Source: Aquatica leii
Taxonomy: Eukaryota; Arthropoda; Insecta; Coleoptera; Lampyridae
NCBI GenBank assembly: GCA_035610365.1
Contig: CM069436.1
Span: 4,330,937 to 4,394,936, forward strand
Direction of reading: 5' to 3'
Length of the DNA: 64,000 nt
Positions 1 through 11,944 of this stretch are shown here, piece by piece; the stretch's first letter is position 1, and each line of letters opens with the position of its first letter. Under the pieces are notes generated by a model, which did no database searches, was not told the origin of the DNA, and was given only the letters and a program-made list of their open reading frames with translations. Made by a program: the position numbers and the translations under genes.

Positions 1-2811
1 TACTCATTTTTGTGATTTTTGGAAAAAAGTTAAATAGAACGGTACTATATATTGGTACCGGACTTTTAACCGCCATAAAATAAGTAAATTTTAGTGAGAC
101 CGCATCACTATATCCTCCAATCGTTCTCCATTTATATAAAAAAAAATGTTAAAAATTCGAGTATCTTAATCGGATCAACTTACTTTAGCGAGAAAAACAA
201 ATCACTGTGTCCATACCCAAGGAAACGTTTTTTTCATGTTTTAAAAACGTTACAACGTTTTAAAATAGTCGAAATAGAAAATGTTTTTCAAAAAAATATT
301 TTTGTTTAGTTTTAAAAATATTTCATGTAAACATTGATATTGAAATATTTAAAAAATGTTTTCTAAAGCATTTTTTAGTAACATAAAAAACGTTTTTACT
401 TTATTAGAAATTATACTTTTGCTTGCTTTCACCTATCACTTTTTTCTTTTATATATTGTAACAAAAACACTATATAAAATTTTGTTACATATTATTAATA
501 AATACATAATACATATTAAACCTTTTCGTTTTTCTAAAAACTTTCTTGCAAATTTGAATTAAGTACTTAATAACCGCGTTTGCGCAAAGTACCAGTATCT
601 GCGTGAAAAGATGGCGATTTTGTATATTATAATTGCATTATATTTTAAGCTTCAACGAATCAACAATTTCCATGGTATTACTCGCTATGCTGTGTAATGT
701 ATTGTTAGTGTATCAGTTTAATCGTTTTCTAATTTGCGTTCTAGTGAAACTCAAATAGATACTTTTAGTATATGTCAGCATTTATTATGATGGTACGTTT
801 TTCGTTGCAAGAAATTTTGCTGAAGTGTAATATTATTTGTTACAGCAGTGGTACACTAAAACGTTCATTTTATGTACTTCATGATTTCCATTCTTTGTGA
901 TGTTTTAAGGTTATCAAATTAATATGATGTTCATATGAATTAATCTTGGTATGTAATTTCTTTTCAAAATCTTGGATTGTTAGCTGTTCTGGTTTTCGTT
1001 TTTACAAAAAAAGGTACATGCATAATTAGTCAATTAGTCGGTGTGGAGAAACTGCAACAATAAAAACAATCTTTATTGTTCAGGTCTTAACAACAGATAA
1101 AGGCCGTTCCTCCACTCCCAAGAATCCTATCCATAAAATAGAAAAACTTTTGATTAATTAGAAACTTTTGTGAGGATTATTACAATTATTTCAATTAATA
1201 TAAAGTAATTACATGAATAATGTTAAGTTAATGTGTTAATTTTTGTTATAGGCACCAAATGCGTTTGCAGCCACATGGAATTGAAGTATTTTGAGTACAC
1301 AAAGATTGTATTATCTATCCTTTGTAAGCATTTTAGGGCTGATTCTATAATAATGGTATAAATGTTAGTTATAGTTATAGGTACTTAGTTTGATTGTAAA
1401 ATGCTGTCATTATTGGTGTTATTGTTTAGTATAAATAAAACTAACAGCCAAATGTCAGTATTTTAAAATGAAAGCAAGTATAACTAAACACACATTTATA
1501 CCATGATTGTAGAACTGCCCTTAAGCATAATGCAATATTCAAAAAAGCGGTGATTATACATTTTTTATACATTAATCTAACATTTGTAAAATATAACTAT
1601 ATATATATATATAAATAATATTTTTTAAACATTTTTAGAACGTTTTTCTAATATTGACTTTGCAACGTAATTCTGGTCATTAAGACGTTTTTGCAATGTT
1701 TTTAAAAATGTAAATATATCTTTTGTAAAACGTTGAAAAAAACATTTAAAAAATGTTTTCTTGTTGATTGGGTAGTCAGTAAGACACATTTTCGATTTTT
1801 GGCCAATCGATTATCAGATTTTTTTTCGAGTCTTGCTTTATTTTTATTGTCGATGTGTATCTTGCAGGTTTGCTTGCTGATGTTGCTATGCTCAAATCAA
1901 TACATATGTCGAATCGATCCTTTTTAGGCGTAAAGAAACTCGAGTTCTCATCTTTGAATTTCATCTCAAACGGTTTTTTTTCAATACCGGTATCCCTTCT
2001 TCATTTGCCTTTAGAACGTAAAAATCGTACAGTTGCCTCAAAAAAGTGAAATAGTCTTCGAGAAATAACTTATTGGTGTCTTTTCTGACATAGTGAAATG
2101 GCACTTTTCGAAGATTTTTTGACGTGTGTATTGAAAACTATGTTCTCGTCTGGAATCGTCTCGTTGCGTTAGTTTTTTTTAATTGTCTTTTAGTGTAACG
2201 TGGCAACTAACAAGCACCTTCCTTGATCCCAGTTCAGTTCTTTCCAAAATTTTGTATAAATCGTTTTTCGCAAATTCTTTGAAAATTTATTGTAAAATCT
2301 GTTTTTTGATGTCACGCAAGCACTGGATGTGAATGTAGGATCCAACTGTCTCGCTTGACTATTAGTGATCTGCCTAACAGTGTTATCGTCTTTATTACAT
2401 GCCTCTCCTCTCATTCGTAGATGCGATTTTCTTTTTTCTGTCATTTAGCTGAATTTGGTTTAGACCTTCTTAAGCGCCCCTCGGTCATATCTTACAATAT
2501 TTTTATCAAAATCTGGCTCATGATTATCATCACTGTTAATAAACAGATTTGGATCGTTAGCAATGTTTGCATCTTGTTAGTTTGCTTGATCCTCTCGACC
2601 TTCAAACTCCACCACAGCGAATTATTCACCCCTCTTAGCGGTTACGTTCGAATCCGCGTTTACCTCTATAGTTCTTGGTGTTAACATTTCTTAGACATCA
2701 TTTATATTCTGGGTTTGTTCAATCACAATTTTGTTGTTATCAGAATCCTTGTTCACAAATAGAATGAGCATATTTAAAATTTCTTGATTGGAGAGGTTAC
2801 TCCAATTTTCC
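1..2811. other. AT-rich stretch without recognisable gene
   Basis: No open frame here resembles a known protein. Short motifs containing AACGTTTT or ACGTTTTT recur around 225-400 and again around 1630-1760. They could be the two ends of an old non-autonomous DNA transposon, but I could not find clean inverted termini or a target duplication. A short TA microsatellite lies near 1600. Confidence 0.4.
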
Positions 2812-3367
2812 AGTGAAAATAAATACCAGTTTAGATAACCAAAGTGAGACTTACATGCGAACAGTGTTTATAAATATGGAGTGATAGTCATATATAAATT
2901 ACTTGTTAATTGTTTTTCTTCAATATCGTCACATTTGATTAGTGTTAATTGCATTAAAAATAGGTAGGTATTGTAAAAATTATAATAATCCTATCAATAA
3001 TTGTGTAAATAGTTTAATTTAAAATTCGTTACATTGGTCTCAGGTATCGGGTTGTTAACTTGTAAATAATCAAGTGATTAGTACATGCTTCGTGTGTGTT
3101 TGTAAACCGCGTGTAATCATAACAAGTCGTAGCAGTTTATTAAACTTTTGTTTATTAGTACATAGAATTTAGACATTTAATAATAAAGAATCGGTCGGTT
3201 TCAAAATTTAGTGCTAGTCAGAAGTCGGAAATGTAAGAAATTGGTCTAAATACATAGTGTTTAAGGCGCATCGCAGTGAAAATAAATACCAGTTTAGATA
3301 CACCAAATTGAGACTTTCTGCGGGCAGTGTTTATAAATATAGAGCGATCGTCATATATAAATTACAT
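2812..3367 (+). repeat. LTR end and duplicated leader of Gypsy copy A
   Basis: A segment of about 94 bp at 2812-2905 is repeated at 3274-3367 with roughly 85-90% identity by eye. Both copies begin with CAGTGAAAATAAATACCAG. The first copy is followed by sequence ending in CGTTACA at 3033. That is the same terminus as the LTRs at 9.98 kb (CGCTACA) and 37.88 kb (CGTTACA on the minus strand), so 3033 is taken as the LTR end. A TAATAAAGAATCGGTC-like block also recurs at 3179 and 3370, showing that the leader was duplicated. Confidence 0.55.
3035..3051 (+). other. Candidate tRNA primer-binding site
   Basis: One base after the inferred LTR end lies TGGTCTCAGGTATCGGG. A TGG just inside the 5' LTR is the usual start of a retroelement primer-binding site, complementary to a tRNA 3' CCA end. 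The stretch resembles the complement of an animal tRNA-Leu 3' end with a few mismatches. That match comes from memory and is tentative. Confidence 0.45.
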
Positions 3368-3434
3368 TTTATAATAAAAAATCGGTCGTTCTTAAACTTT
3401 AGTGCTAAACATAAAAATAATAAGTGAACGAACA

Positions 3435-3876
3435 ATGGCGACAAAGAAACTTTGTGATTTAACAGTCGCGGATGTAAACAAAAGACCTAAAAGAACGTGA
3501 TCTAGAAACAAATAGTACTAAAATTGTGTTACAACAATGGCTTCGCAAAAATTTGAAAGAAAACGGAATAGACGTTAATTCATATTTGTTTGAAGTACCC
3601 GAAGTAATGAATTTTGGTAGCTTGATTATCAAAATGAATGACAATTCTTAAAAAATGGAAAAAACAACTGTCCAAAAATTTTCAAAAAAATGGAAGAAAA
3701 TGTTAGAAAAAATACGGGCCAGCATTAAAAATCAAATAAAATGTATCCAACAAGTACAGGCTAATATTGAAAACCAGATTAAGACGGTTCACGAAGAAAC
3801 TCAAGCACGTATTTTAAATGTAAGAGGAAAGATGTGCAATAAATTAAAAAATGCATTACGTGAAAGTATGAATTAA
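3435..3876 (+). pseudogene. Gag remnant of Gypsy copy A
   Basis: An ATG at 3435 opens a frame reading MATKKLCDLTVADV. With an early frameshift it continues into a region that resembles the SAP-like N terminus seen in many insect Gypsy gag proteins (alternating Leu and Lys, then NGIDV). The second part, an open frame at 3655-3876, is Lys/Gln-rich and looks like a coiled coil, with repeated IKNQIK and IENQIK blocks. No zinc knuckle is visible. The gag is shorter than usual and broken. The assignment rests on position between leader and pol as much as on sequence. Confidence 0.55.
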
Positions 3877-3954
3877 AAAGTTCCTTGGTCAACATACTAC
3901 AGCTAATGGTTGAAGCAACGAGTAGAAAGCGACGTCCGTAACACTGGCATTACG

Positions 3955-6378
3955 TCACGAAGCACAAAATTAATACGGGAGACGTTTGGCCGATATGACA
4001 ACATCCACGCCGACTCCTTTTGGCAAAATCAAAAGAAGTCGAACAAATAATTACGGAAAGAGAAGGTGAAATTAAACAGTGGTACTACTAAAGAACAAAG
4101 AGTGGATCAACGAGATTTTGCGTACACTATAGATAACTTAACAAAATGACTAAAAACGACAGTTACCCTTTACTTTACTTTAATTGACGATACTTTAGAC
4201 ACTCTGTCAGAATCACAGTGTTTCTACGAACAGTTCACTGGATGCCCTTTGGCCTGTGTAACGCTCTAGCAACAATCGAGCGTTTCTGGAAGACCATCTT
4301 GCAAGGACTGTCTTGGAAGACGTGATTGTAGTTAGAAGGTCGTTTGAACAACATTTAAACAACCTGAAGAAAGTGTTCCAACGACTACGTGGGGCAAATC
4401 CAAAACTGACCCCAAAGAGGTGCTACGTATTTAAAAAAAAAGTGCAATACCTTAACCACGTTGTATTTAGAGATAAAGTAAACAAAGGCTGACCTAGACA
4501 AAGTCCAAGCAGTGCAAACATGACCAAAACCTATCAAGAAGCATCAAGTTCGCATTTTTCTTGGGTTGTGCACCTGTTATAGACGATTTGTACCCGAATT
4601 TTTGAGACTGCGAAAACGCTTTCCATCAACTGACACTGCGCCAATTTTATGTTATCCAAGAAAAGATGGAAAATTTGTTTTGGATACCGATGCATGTAAT
4701 CTGACCATAAGTGCATCTTTTCACAGGTGCAAGATGAACAAAAAAAAATCATCGCGTATTTTAGCAAGGTTCTGTCCAAATCAAAAAAAATTACTGCGAA
4801 CTAAAAGAGAGCTGTTAGCAATCGTAAAGTTCATAAATTATTATATGGACGAACATTTTTACTAATAACTTGAAGAAATAATGAAATGTCTCCAAAAACT
4901 GCTATAGATGATGACGAGTTGAAGACTGAGCAATTGCGTCGCGAACAAGAAAACGATCCCGAAATAAGATTACTAGTGAACTGGAACGCAAACGGACGAC
5001 GGCCAAGCTAGGAAGAAATGAGTGTTTTGAGCAAAAACATCAAAACATACAGTGATACTCCTTACAGTAAGAGACGGTCTTCTTAATCGTCCCTAGACGG
5101 AAAACAGACTGCAGTTGGTAGTGCCATAAATCAGAGTAAGAGCTGTACGATGGCACATCACGAGGACAGTTTGGCGTGAACAAGACATTAGAGAAAGTAC
5201 GAGAAAGATTCTATTGGGTGAACTGCAAAGAGAACAAAATGGAATGGTGCCGTAAGTACACGGTATGTGCATCAAGAAATGGTCCAGCAAAAACAGCACC
5301 AGTAAAACAATATAATGTGGGAAGCTCTTTAGAGAAAGTAGCAAATGAGATCGCAGAGCCGTTCCCAGAATCTCTTAATAGCGATGGATTATTTCACGAT
5401 ATGAACGGAAGCTTATGCCATACATAATCAAGAAGCAGCTACAGTAACAGGCGTTTTAGTGAAAAAATTTCAAGAAGTTTGCCGACGTTGGGAAAGAAAA
5501 CTAGAACGACGCCTCTCCATCCTCAATCTGATGACATAGTTAAACGGATGAATCAAACAATAGGAAAGTACTCAGCCAAAGTAGTATCCAAACACCAAAG
5601 AGATTTGGATCAGTACTTGCACCTTTTCCTAATGGTATATCGATCATCTAAATACAAAATACGACCTTGCGATCTCCACTTTGAATGAAGACCGGAAGAA
5701 AAAATTACTGGAGAAGATTACGTCAGCAAGTTGATGAGGAGGCTAGACAAAGTACCTGAGGCAGTCTGTAAAAACACGCAAATTGCCAGCGACAGAATGA
5801 AGACCAGTTATGACGTCAAGACACAACACGGTAGGTTTCAACTGGGCGACATGGAGTGTAATATTAGTCGCCTCCTCGCGGTGCACTCTGGATAGCATCT
5901 GTGCTGGCTCCTTAGTACAGATGTGAACTAAATGACTGGCACGGGCCTACTTTTCACCATGTGGTGTTGTTACCCTTAAAACGGATACATTTCCACTCAA
6001 TTCCAGGGTTCAGGCGTAAGTGTCGGTCCTGCGTCAACGGACGAAACGTACCGTATCCAAACGTGGTAGTAGTCTCCTTTAAGGAGGCATAACGTCCGTG
6101 GATTGTGGACTTAATTGTGTACGATCTATACGTGAGAGAGAGGTTTGTGAGTGGCCTTGAGCCTTAGACCCATAAAACGAGCAGCAATCTACCCAATGGT
6201 TGTATAATTCTCAAAGAAGACGTGGTTTGTCGCGGAAGCTGCAGAAGCAATGGAAGGGCCCTTATGAAATTCTGCAGCATATTAATGACGTCATATATCG
6301 TATGCGCAAAACTACCCAGAGACAAGCCAAAAGTGGTCCACATTGATCGTCTAGCCCGGTTTGCTGGCGATGTTTAGT
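3955..6378 (+). pseudogene. Pol remnant of Gypsy copy A (RT, RNase H, integrase)
   Basis: Translated in shifting frames, this stretch contains the RT entry region near 3960-4080, palm fragments near 4200-4480 and an RNase H start at 4640-4865, where a LDTDACNLTISA block is visible. The integrase zinc-binding and core regions lie at 5150-5690, with PLHPQSD near 5510-5530. The integrase tail with GPYEI and DVIYR motifs lies at 6255-6305. A large part of the RT palm is deleted and at least ten stops or shifts are present, so it cannot be expressed. Its reading frame ends just after a FAGDV tail at about 6376-6378, with no further domain. In the relative at 38-39 kb the frame continues into a macrodomain. 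Confidence 0.8.
5855..6199. mobile_element. Unidentified 345-bp insertion in Gypsy copy A
   Basis: Comparison with the related element at 39.1-39.2 kb shows that this block interrupts the integrase tail. ATGG stands on both sides (5851-5854 and 6196-6199), consistent with a 4-bp target duplication. The insert is more GC-rich than its surroundings, has no obvious terminal inverted repeat or poly-A tail, and encodes nothing recognisable. It could be a SINE or a fragment of a larger element. Confidence 0.5.
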
Positions 6379-6942
6379 GCCAATACTGTTCTGTTTAATA
6401 CCTTCAATACTTTAATGCCATTAATTTTTTATATCTAAGATATTTTGATACTTTGTGATACTTTATTACCATTTACTAACGTCGATAGTACCGAACCTAT
6501 GATTTGGATTCTTCGATACTTACAGATACCAAAATTGATATAACCAAAACCAACTCCTAATTATTACATTTCACTAATCTGAGCAGAAAGGTCTCAAAAA
6601 TTAGAAAAGCAAATATAAGAACTGCAAAAGCTACAAAAAAAATACTAACGTCACATTCAACATAAATTTAAAAAAAAAACGGCAAATGAAAGTTATAACA
6701 ACATAAGCAAAAGACACTATCACCGATATTAACAAAACTATTAAGAGAAACCTAATTGAAAAAAATATCGACTATGTCCCTAAACTGTCTTAATTTTACT
6801 ACTTTCTAAAACAATTGTTTCTCAGCGTTTCATTTCAATTTTCCAACCGTATACGGACAATCCGCGTATCAATATTAATTAAATTAATATTTTCAACTGT
6901 GTTGTCTTTGCAAGTATCCTGGCTCCGAAAGTTGAAGTTGGA

Positions 6943-7197
6943 ATGTCAAAAAACGAAACTGTGGTCGTTAGCACTAACGGCAGAAGATGTCAAAAATGCG
7001 ATGAAATGAGAGAAGCAGTGACAAGAAAAGAAGTTTTTGAAAAAACTGAATATGGGATTGATGAAAGCATGAAGCGAAAAAAATTATCTGAAAATAATAC
7101 TAGAAATGACAAAACGACTGGGAAATTATATAAAAGAATACTAAAACAAAGCAAACTTTCGCATCAATTTTTTTATGCGCATCCTGCAAAGTGGTAA
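6943..7197 (+). pseudogene. Unrecognised 84-codon open frame
   Basis: The frame opens with an ATG and encodes a Lys/Glu-rich peptide with a single CxxC (CQKC) near residue 21 and a C-terminal FFYAHPAKW. I do not recognise the family. Traces of the same frame may run on with stops to about 7310. It has no clear promoter or splice sites and lies between transposon remnants, so it may be a degraded transposase piece or chance. Confidence 0.25.
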
Positions 7198-9380
7198 AGT
7201 CGCCAGAAAATGTATTCAGTATCGTCGTTGACCGAATGCTAAAATTACCTTAATTCACCTAATACAAAAACAAAAAGATCTAAAAGACTATGCAAAAAGT
7301 TTCGTTTTTACTTTTAAAGTATTTTAGTGCGTTTCTCCCCTGCAGAGATGCTAAATTTACACGTCTGTGCTTTTGCTTGTTTTATAAATTGGAAATTAGC
7401 CAACGTGTACTTCAATACTAGATGTACTTGAATCCTACATATCAACAATACGACGTTAATAGTTCTTGAAATAACTGGTATTATACTTTTAAAAACATGC
7501 ATGTAAACCGTAATTTCTTTTCAGTTTCTAAAGGAAACCTTTTTACTGTTACGTGAAAATTTAATATTAATAATGGCTATTGACCCTGCATAATAGGTCG
7601 CTATTGATGAACTCGTGTTAAAAAGTACACAGCTCTTGTTGATTACTAATGTGCAGGCGCTTATAGTAGAACATCCTGTACTCGCAAAAAACTCATACGT
7701 ACTTCCGTATGCTAAAAATAATTTTAAATTTCAACACATGCACTAAAACGCTTTAATAAAAAAATTAATTTGTGTATTTACATAGTTCGTTGCTTGTAAC
7801 ATTTTTTTTCGTATAAACAAAGCTTAAATGTACACCCAGGTGCGTATTTGTTGCGTGTGCCTGAAATGTTTATTTAATTTAGCTGCAACGATAAAAAGTG
7901 CACGCCGGGTTTAATTAAAAACGCCTACATGTAATTAACACTTTAAAAAGACGTCGTTTCCATACGACCAAAAAACCCAGACTATCGATTAACGCAACCC
8001 CAAACCAGACAAAAAAAATACACACAGAGTGATTCACCATTACTTCCCGTGATTCTCACCATATCCTTGATTTAGAAACAGTTTCGAAAACCGAAAACAT
8101 TGAACTTAAAAATGTAAACAAAACGTTTCATGTTTTTATATTATTGATAAATAATACCGAGTTTGTTTGGCAAGATTTATTTGTAGCATAAAAATGCCGT
8201 GATAAGGTCAACTAGTTCTACGCTCATGTTTTTATCATTCAACCTTGCTTGAACGATTTTTTTTACACGGGAAATTCTGAAACGTATATTGTTAAGAGTC
8301 TAATCACAAAACCTTTACGAAATTACGTCTAATCATTCTTACGTACAGGTGTTATCAACGCAGTCATTAAAAAATTATTTTTGTGTTTGGTTTTAAACAT
8401 AAACATGTTTATCGATTAGTTTCAAATTCTACGGCGAAGCTCGAATATATTATTTAAAAAACTAAGTAAAAAATTATTAAGTGTAGATCAACAATATATT
8501 GCGTGATTAAACTAATAAGAAAGTTTGTTGAGTAGCGTTAGTGTTTCGGTCACTTTCGTAAACAGCTTATCAGAGCGAGAAATAAATCACTTTTTTGCAA
8601 TCCGAATGATCATTTCTACCTTAAATTAACCAGGTCACAGATCAAGTTCGTAATAATTGCGCCAAACCCATATTATATCTTCTAAAAACAAAATTTCTTC
8701 TTAAGGTGTTGTATACAAAATTTCCTGTTCGTGTGCTTCAGTGCACATTGGTAAAACTGGGCATTCACACATCAGATGCGTTTTAGAAAAATCCAAACAA
8801 ACCATCATCTCAATAACTTTAATCGTTACCTAGTGGTTACTAGCCAATCCAAAATGATTAGACAAAGCATAAACGAGATTCTAAGAAACTAGCAAAAAAT
8901 TATATACCAATAATAACTAGATCTAAATATAAGCTTTGATACGCGTTTTCTATAAAAAAAAAGTAATCCGATAATTGCAATTAGAAGATATCCATAATAT
9001 CGTCAAAAAACTAACAATTTAAAAAAATTGTGACGTACGCATACAATAAACAAACATTTTAACAAAACCAACAACTTCAAAAAATTACTAAAATATAGTC
9101 GTATAACCAAATTTTGATAAATATCACAAATTAAGTAAAAATTTCAAATTTTGTATTTTAAGAAGTCACTAAAAAGACTTAAAAAATATATTATCTAAAG
9201 TCAAATTCTTAGAAAAATATTTGAATTCTGCTTTACAGACACTTTAGTAGCACACGTGAGTATTACTGAACGTACAAAATTTGACAATCCAAACTTATGG
9301 AATGACTCACTTTTAACTACAAAATTAGGTTTTACTCATTTTTTCAAGGTATAATGTGTCACAAACTTAAGTTTAGCCGT
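7198..9380. other. AT-rich stretch, nothing recognised
   Basis: I see no credible coding frame, inverted termini or tandem structure here. It is simple intergenic or long-decayed repeat sequence. Confidence 0.4.
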
Positions 9381-10058
9381 TTTTGAGTTAAATTTTTTTC
9401 CCTCGATTTCATTAACATCATATCGACTATATTATATTTGTAAATTCATTTTAAATTACAAATTAAATATGTGATAAACTGTTAATGTTACAATTTTTTT
9501 TTTAAATAAATTGTTAGGAAGAATTATCTCTATTGAAACGTTCGAGAAGTTATTTGCAAATTCAAGAGCCTTCTAGAAGCTGTTATCCATCTTCTAGAAG
9601 ATATACCGAAAGATAGGGAACACTCAAGAAGGATTTCTTTATGTGTATATATACCGACGAAACAAATCGTAGGCCAGTTATTGCCGTAATGCGAATACAG
9701 CTGTGTTAAGAAGATTATTCAAGTTGAAATAAATAAGTCGTTAGCACGTGTGTCTAGATAAATATACCGAGAATAATTGTGTATGTGATTTTAGTGTAAA
9801 CAATTGTGTGAAGCTATATCCGAGGACTTTATCTTATTTTAATTAGTGTAAGTGTTTTTATTAAATATTATTAGATTTTATTAGTTCGGTTAATTTACAA
9901 GTGTACATATTTCTAGTATAAGTAAAACATATTTTTAGTAGTTTAAATAAAAAATTAGTTTTTAATAATAAAATTCGCTACACTATAAAAAACGAAAAAT
10001 AATTCGAAGAATTTACATACGTACAAAATTATATAAGAAATACTGTTAAAAATGGCGA
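9381..10058. repeat. Unknown repeat family X, copy 1, interrupted by a solo LTR
   Basis: The segment before 9534 and after 9982 matches the segment around 14.57-15.06 kb. Shared text runs from CCTCGATTTCATTAA through AATAAATTGTTAGGA and TTTACATACGTACAA to GTTAAAAATG. Copy 1 lacks about 95 bp that copy 2 has near 14.60-14.69 kb. The family is not identified. Copy 2 carries two unknown open frames. Confidence 0.65.
9534..9982 (+). mobile_element. Solo Gypsy LTR with 4-bp target duplication
   Basis: The 449-bp LTR begins TGAAACG and ends CGCTACA, so its ends are short inverted repeats. It matches the LTR at 37882-38302 over most of its length. CTAT flanks it on both sides (9530-9533 and 9983-9986). 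The corresponding unoccupied sequence, with a single CTAT, is present at 14772-14775 in the second copy of repeat X. A solo LTR is the usual product of recombination between the two LTRs of a full element. Confidence 0.9.
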
Positions 10059-11290
10059 ATACACACAGTCTAAGAAAGAACCACTTGAAATTTTACAACC
10101 TAACCAGGTTTTTGTTGAACATTCTTTGTGAATTTACAGGTTAAATCTCTTCTCACATCTTCAACTCTCACCATTTTATTTAACGTTTAGAACATTGAAA
10201 CCTTTGAAATGGTTGCATTGCATTCAGCGATATTAAAACCTCAAGTCTGGTTTAGATATGTTGGCGTAATCCAAAAAAGCGGGATAAAACCACAACGTAA
10301 AGGAAATTGGGGGTTAAGCAATGTCAATGTAATTATGCAAATGTCACCAGAGTGAACTACTGAACAATTGCATTGACATTGCTTTATCCCTATTTACCTT
10401 TACGTTGTGGTTTTATCCCGCAGTTTTATTCAAAACTGTTTTGAATTACGCGGGTGTAAAATCAACTTTACCGCTGCTATAGCTGATTTAAAGTTTTCCT
10501 GACGATCTAAACAACCAACACTCAGATATCAAATTTACTATAAAAATGGGAACTAATGGTTTTCCCCTGTGACTCGTAAATCTAACGGACTTTTGAGCCA
10601 TGCAAACTCATACTAACAGATATCTTTCTGCTTTGTCTCATCATTATCACGGTTTTTCTATTTGCCAACTTAAGAATTTAGACTCGCAACTCAGTCATCT
10701 TACTAGAACCTTGTTGAACAATGGTTATATGTCGTCTACATCCACGTGTTCGAATACCTACTTCTACTTCGGAATCCAGTTCGAAATTGGCATTTTTACG
10801 TTACATTCATAAATCCACAGATCAAATGGCGAAATTTTTTTCGTAAAAACCCATATTAAACTCGACTGGTAAAATGTCTCAGATTCTTTCTTCTCTCGAG
10901 GACAAATGTTCTACACTTTTATCTCAAGGTGTATACTAAATTCCTTATTTGTGTGGTTTAGTCTACATCGGTGAAACTGGTCGTTCTGTTATCACAGGCA
11001 TTTTAGAACATGATCATTTCACATTTTATTACAGATTATAACATAAATTTTGATGACGCTTTAGTGATTGTATAATCTCGATTCTTCTTTAATAGGAAAA
11101 TCAAAGAGAGCTTAGAAATCATCTAACACTCCAATAACTTCAAACGGGACCACGGTTTTGAATTATCCTCTCTTTAGTTCTCGTTCATCAAAGACACTCC
11201 ACTATTTGACCATAACCCAATCAGAGTTGCGCTCAACCAACCACGACGATAATTCTTTTTTATACACCGAGACTACTTCTTAATTTACTT
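10059..11290 (+). pseudogene. Degraded Penelope-like element fragment (plus strand)
   Basis: Short translated blocks match the intact-order PLE at 12.3-14.2 kb: the end of the RT palm near 10190-10260, the ICQL(K/E)NLDSQL region at 10650-10700, then GIY-YIG text (CGLVYIGETGRSVIT) at 10950-11000 and the tail to about 11270. Stops and deletions are frequent. A 188-bp MITE sits at the end of the RT block. An inverted, equally degraded relative with the same MITE in the same place lies at 16.3-17.1 kb. Confidence 0.75.
10264..10451. mobile_element. MITE with long terminal inverted repeats, copy 1
   Basis: The ends read GCGTAAT and ATTACGC. The main inverted repeat starts at GCGGGATAAAACCACAACGT and runs for about 50 bp, ending in CAATGTCAATG on one side and CATTGACATTG on the other. 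The right arm has an extra CAGTTTTGAATAAAACT. No coding capacity. The same element occurs at 16722-16915. Confidence 0.75.
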
Positions 11291-11944
11291 CGAGAGGGTT
11301 TAAAATCTGGCTTGGTTCACAAGTTTATTACCTCACTGTTTAAAAGTTTTTAGTTAGATTTTGGTTGCTTGTCTTACGAAAGTGGGCGAAACGCTAGAAA
11401 CTTCGGTTACAACATTGACACGATCCAAACTAGGTAAACGTTTCTTTCTTAGGATAGACGCTGGCCGTAGAAGCTTTCGCTATTACTGTTGTCTAGTAAT
11501 TTAATGTTATCACTGTGTAGTTACAGCTTTTTCTATTTTCTCACCGATATATAGGTAATATTGTACTCAGCTCTTACTCTATCGGTATTGTTTTCTTCTG
11601 CAATTTTGTTTATCTGTATTCTTAGTGTTTCTACTCTATTTTCTTCTAATAGTTTTAGCATTTCTGTGACTATGCAATTATTTTCTGCTGTTTTGCCTTT
11701 CTTGTTAACGTTTTTGAAGTGAAGTATTGACGTTTGAATTCTTTTCGTTTTCTTATTGTTTTTAATATTTTATAAAACAGTTTTTGGTTACCTACACTAT
11801 TCTTTTCCATCGTTTCTTAGAATTTTTCGCATCCAGTTTGTTTCGCTCTTTTCACCATTTCTTTGATCTTTATAGTTCACATAGTTTTAATTGGTTTTGC
11901 TTTTTAGATTATTTTTTTTCTAACCTTGACTGCTCGTTTTTTCG
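11291..11944. other. PLE terminal remnant and possible LINE RT scrap
   Basis: At 11365-11430 a block with CTTACGAAAGTGGGCGAAAC matches the PLE terminal motif but lacks the CTGATGA part. From about 11500 to 11700, read on the minus strand, there is a Leu/Lys-rich stretch resembling the early RT region of non-LTR elements (TEMLKLLEENRVETL). The latter is weak. No intact frame is present. Confidence 0.35.

Larger units (their letters stand above)
2812..6378 (+). mobile_element. Decayed Gypsy-type LTR retrotransposon (copy A)
   Basis: This is an old plus-strand Gypsy copy in the usual order: an LTR end at 3033, a primer-binding-site-like stretch, a gag remnant, pieces of reverse transcriptase and RNase H, then integrase ending near 6378. 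It has many frameshifts and stops and lacks most of the protease and the RT palm. Integrase is close to that of the minus-strand element at 38-42 kb: both share a core reading KVVSKHQRD followed by a similar helix. The two are therefore related lineages. No 3' LTR is visible after 6378. A 345-bp foreign insertion interrupts the integrase tail. Confidence 0.8.

Noticed and set aside
94..562. Short open frames at the left edge
   Set aside because: AT-rich, biased to Phe, Ile, Asn and Lys; no family resemblance.
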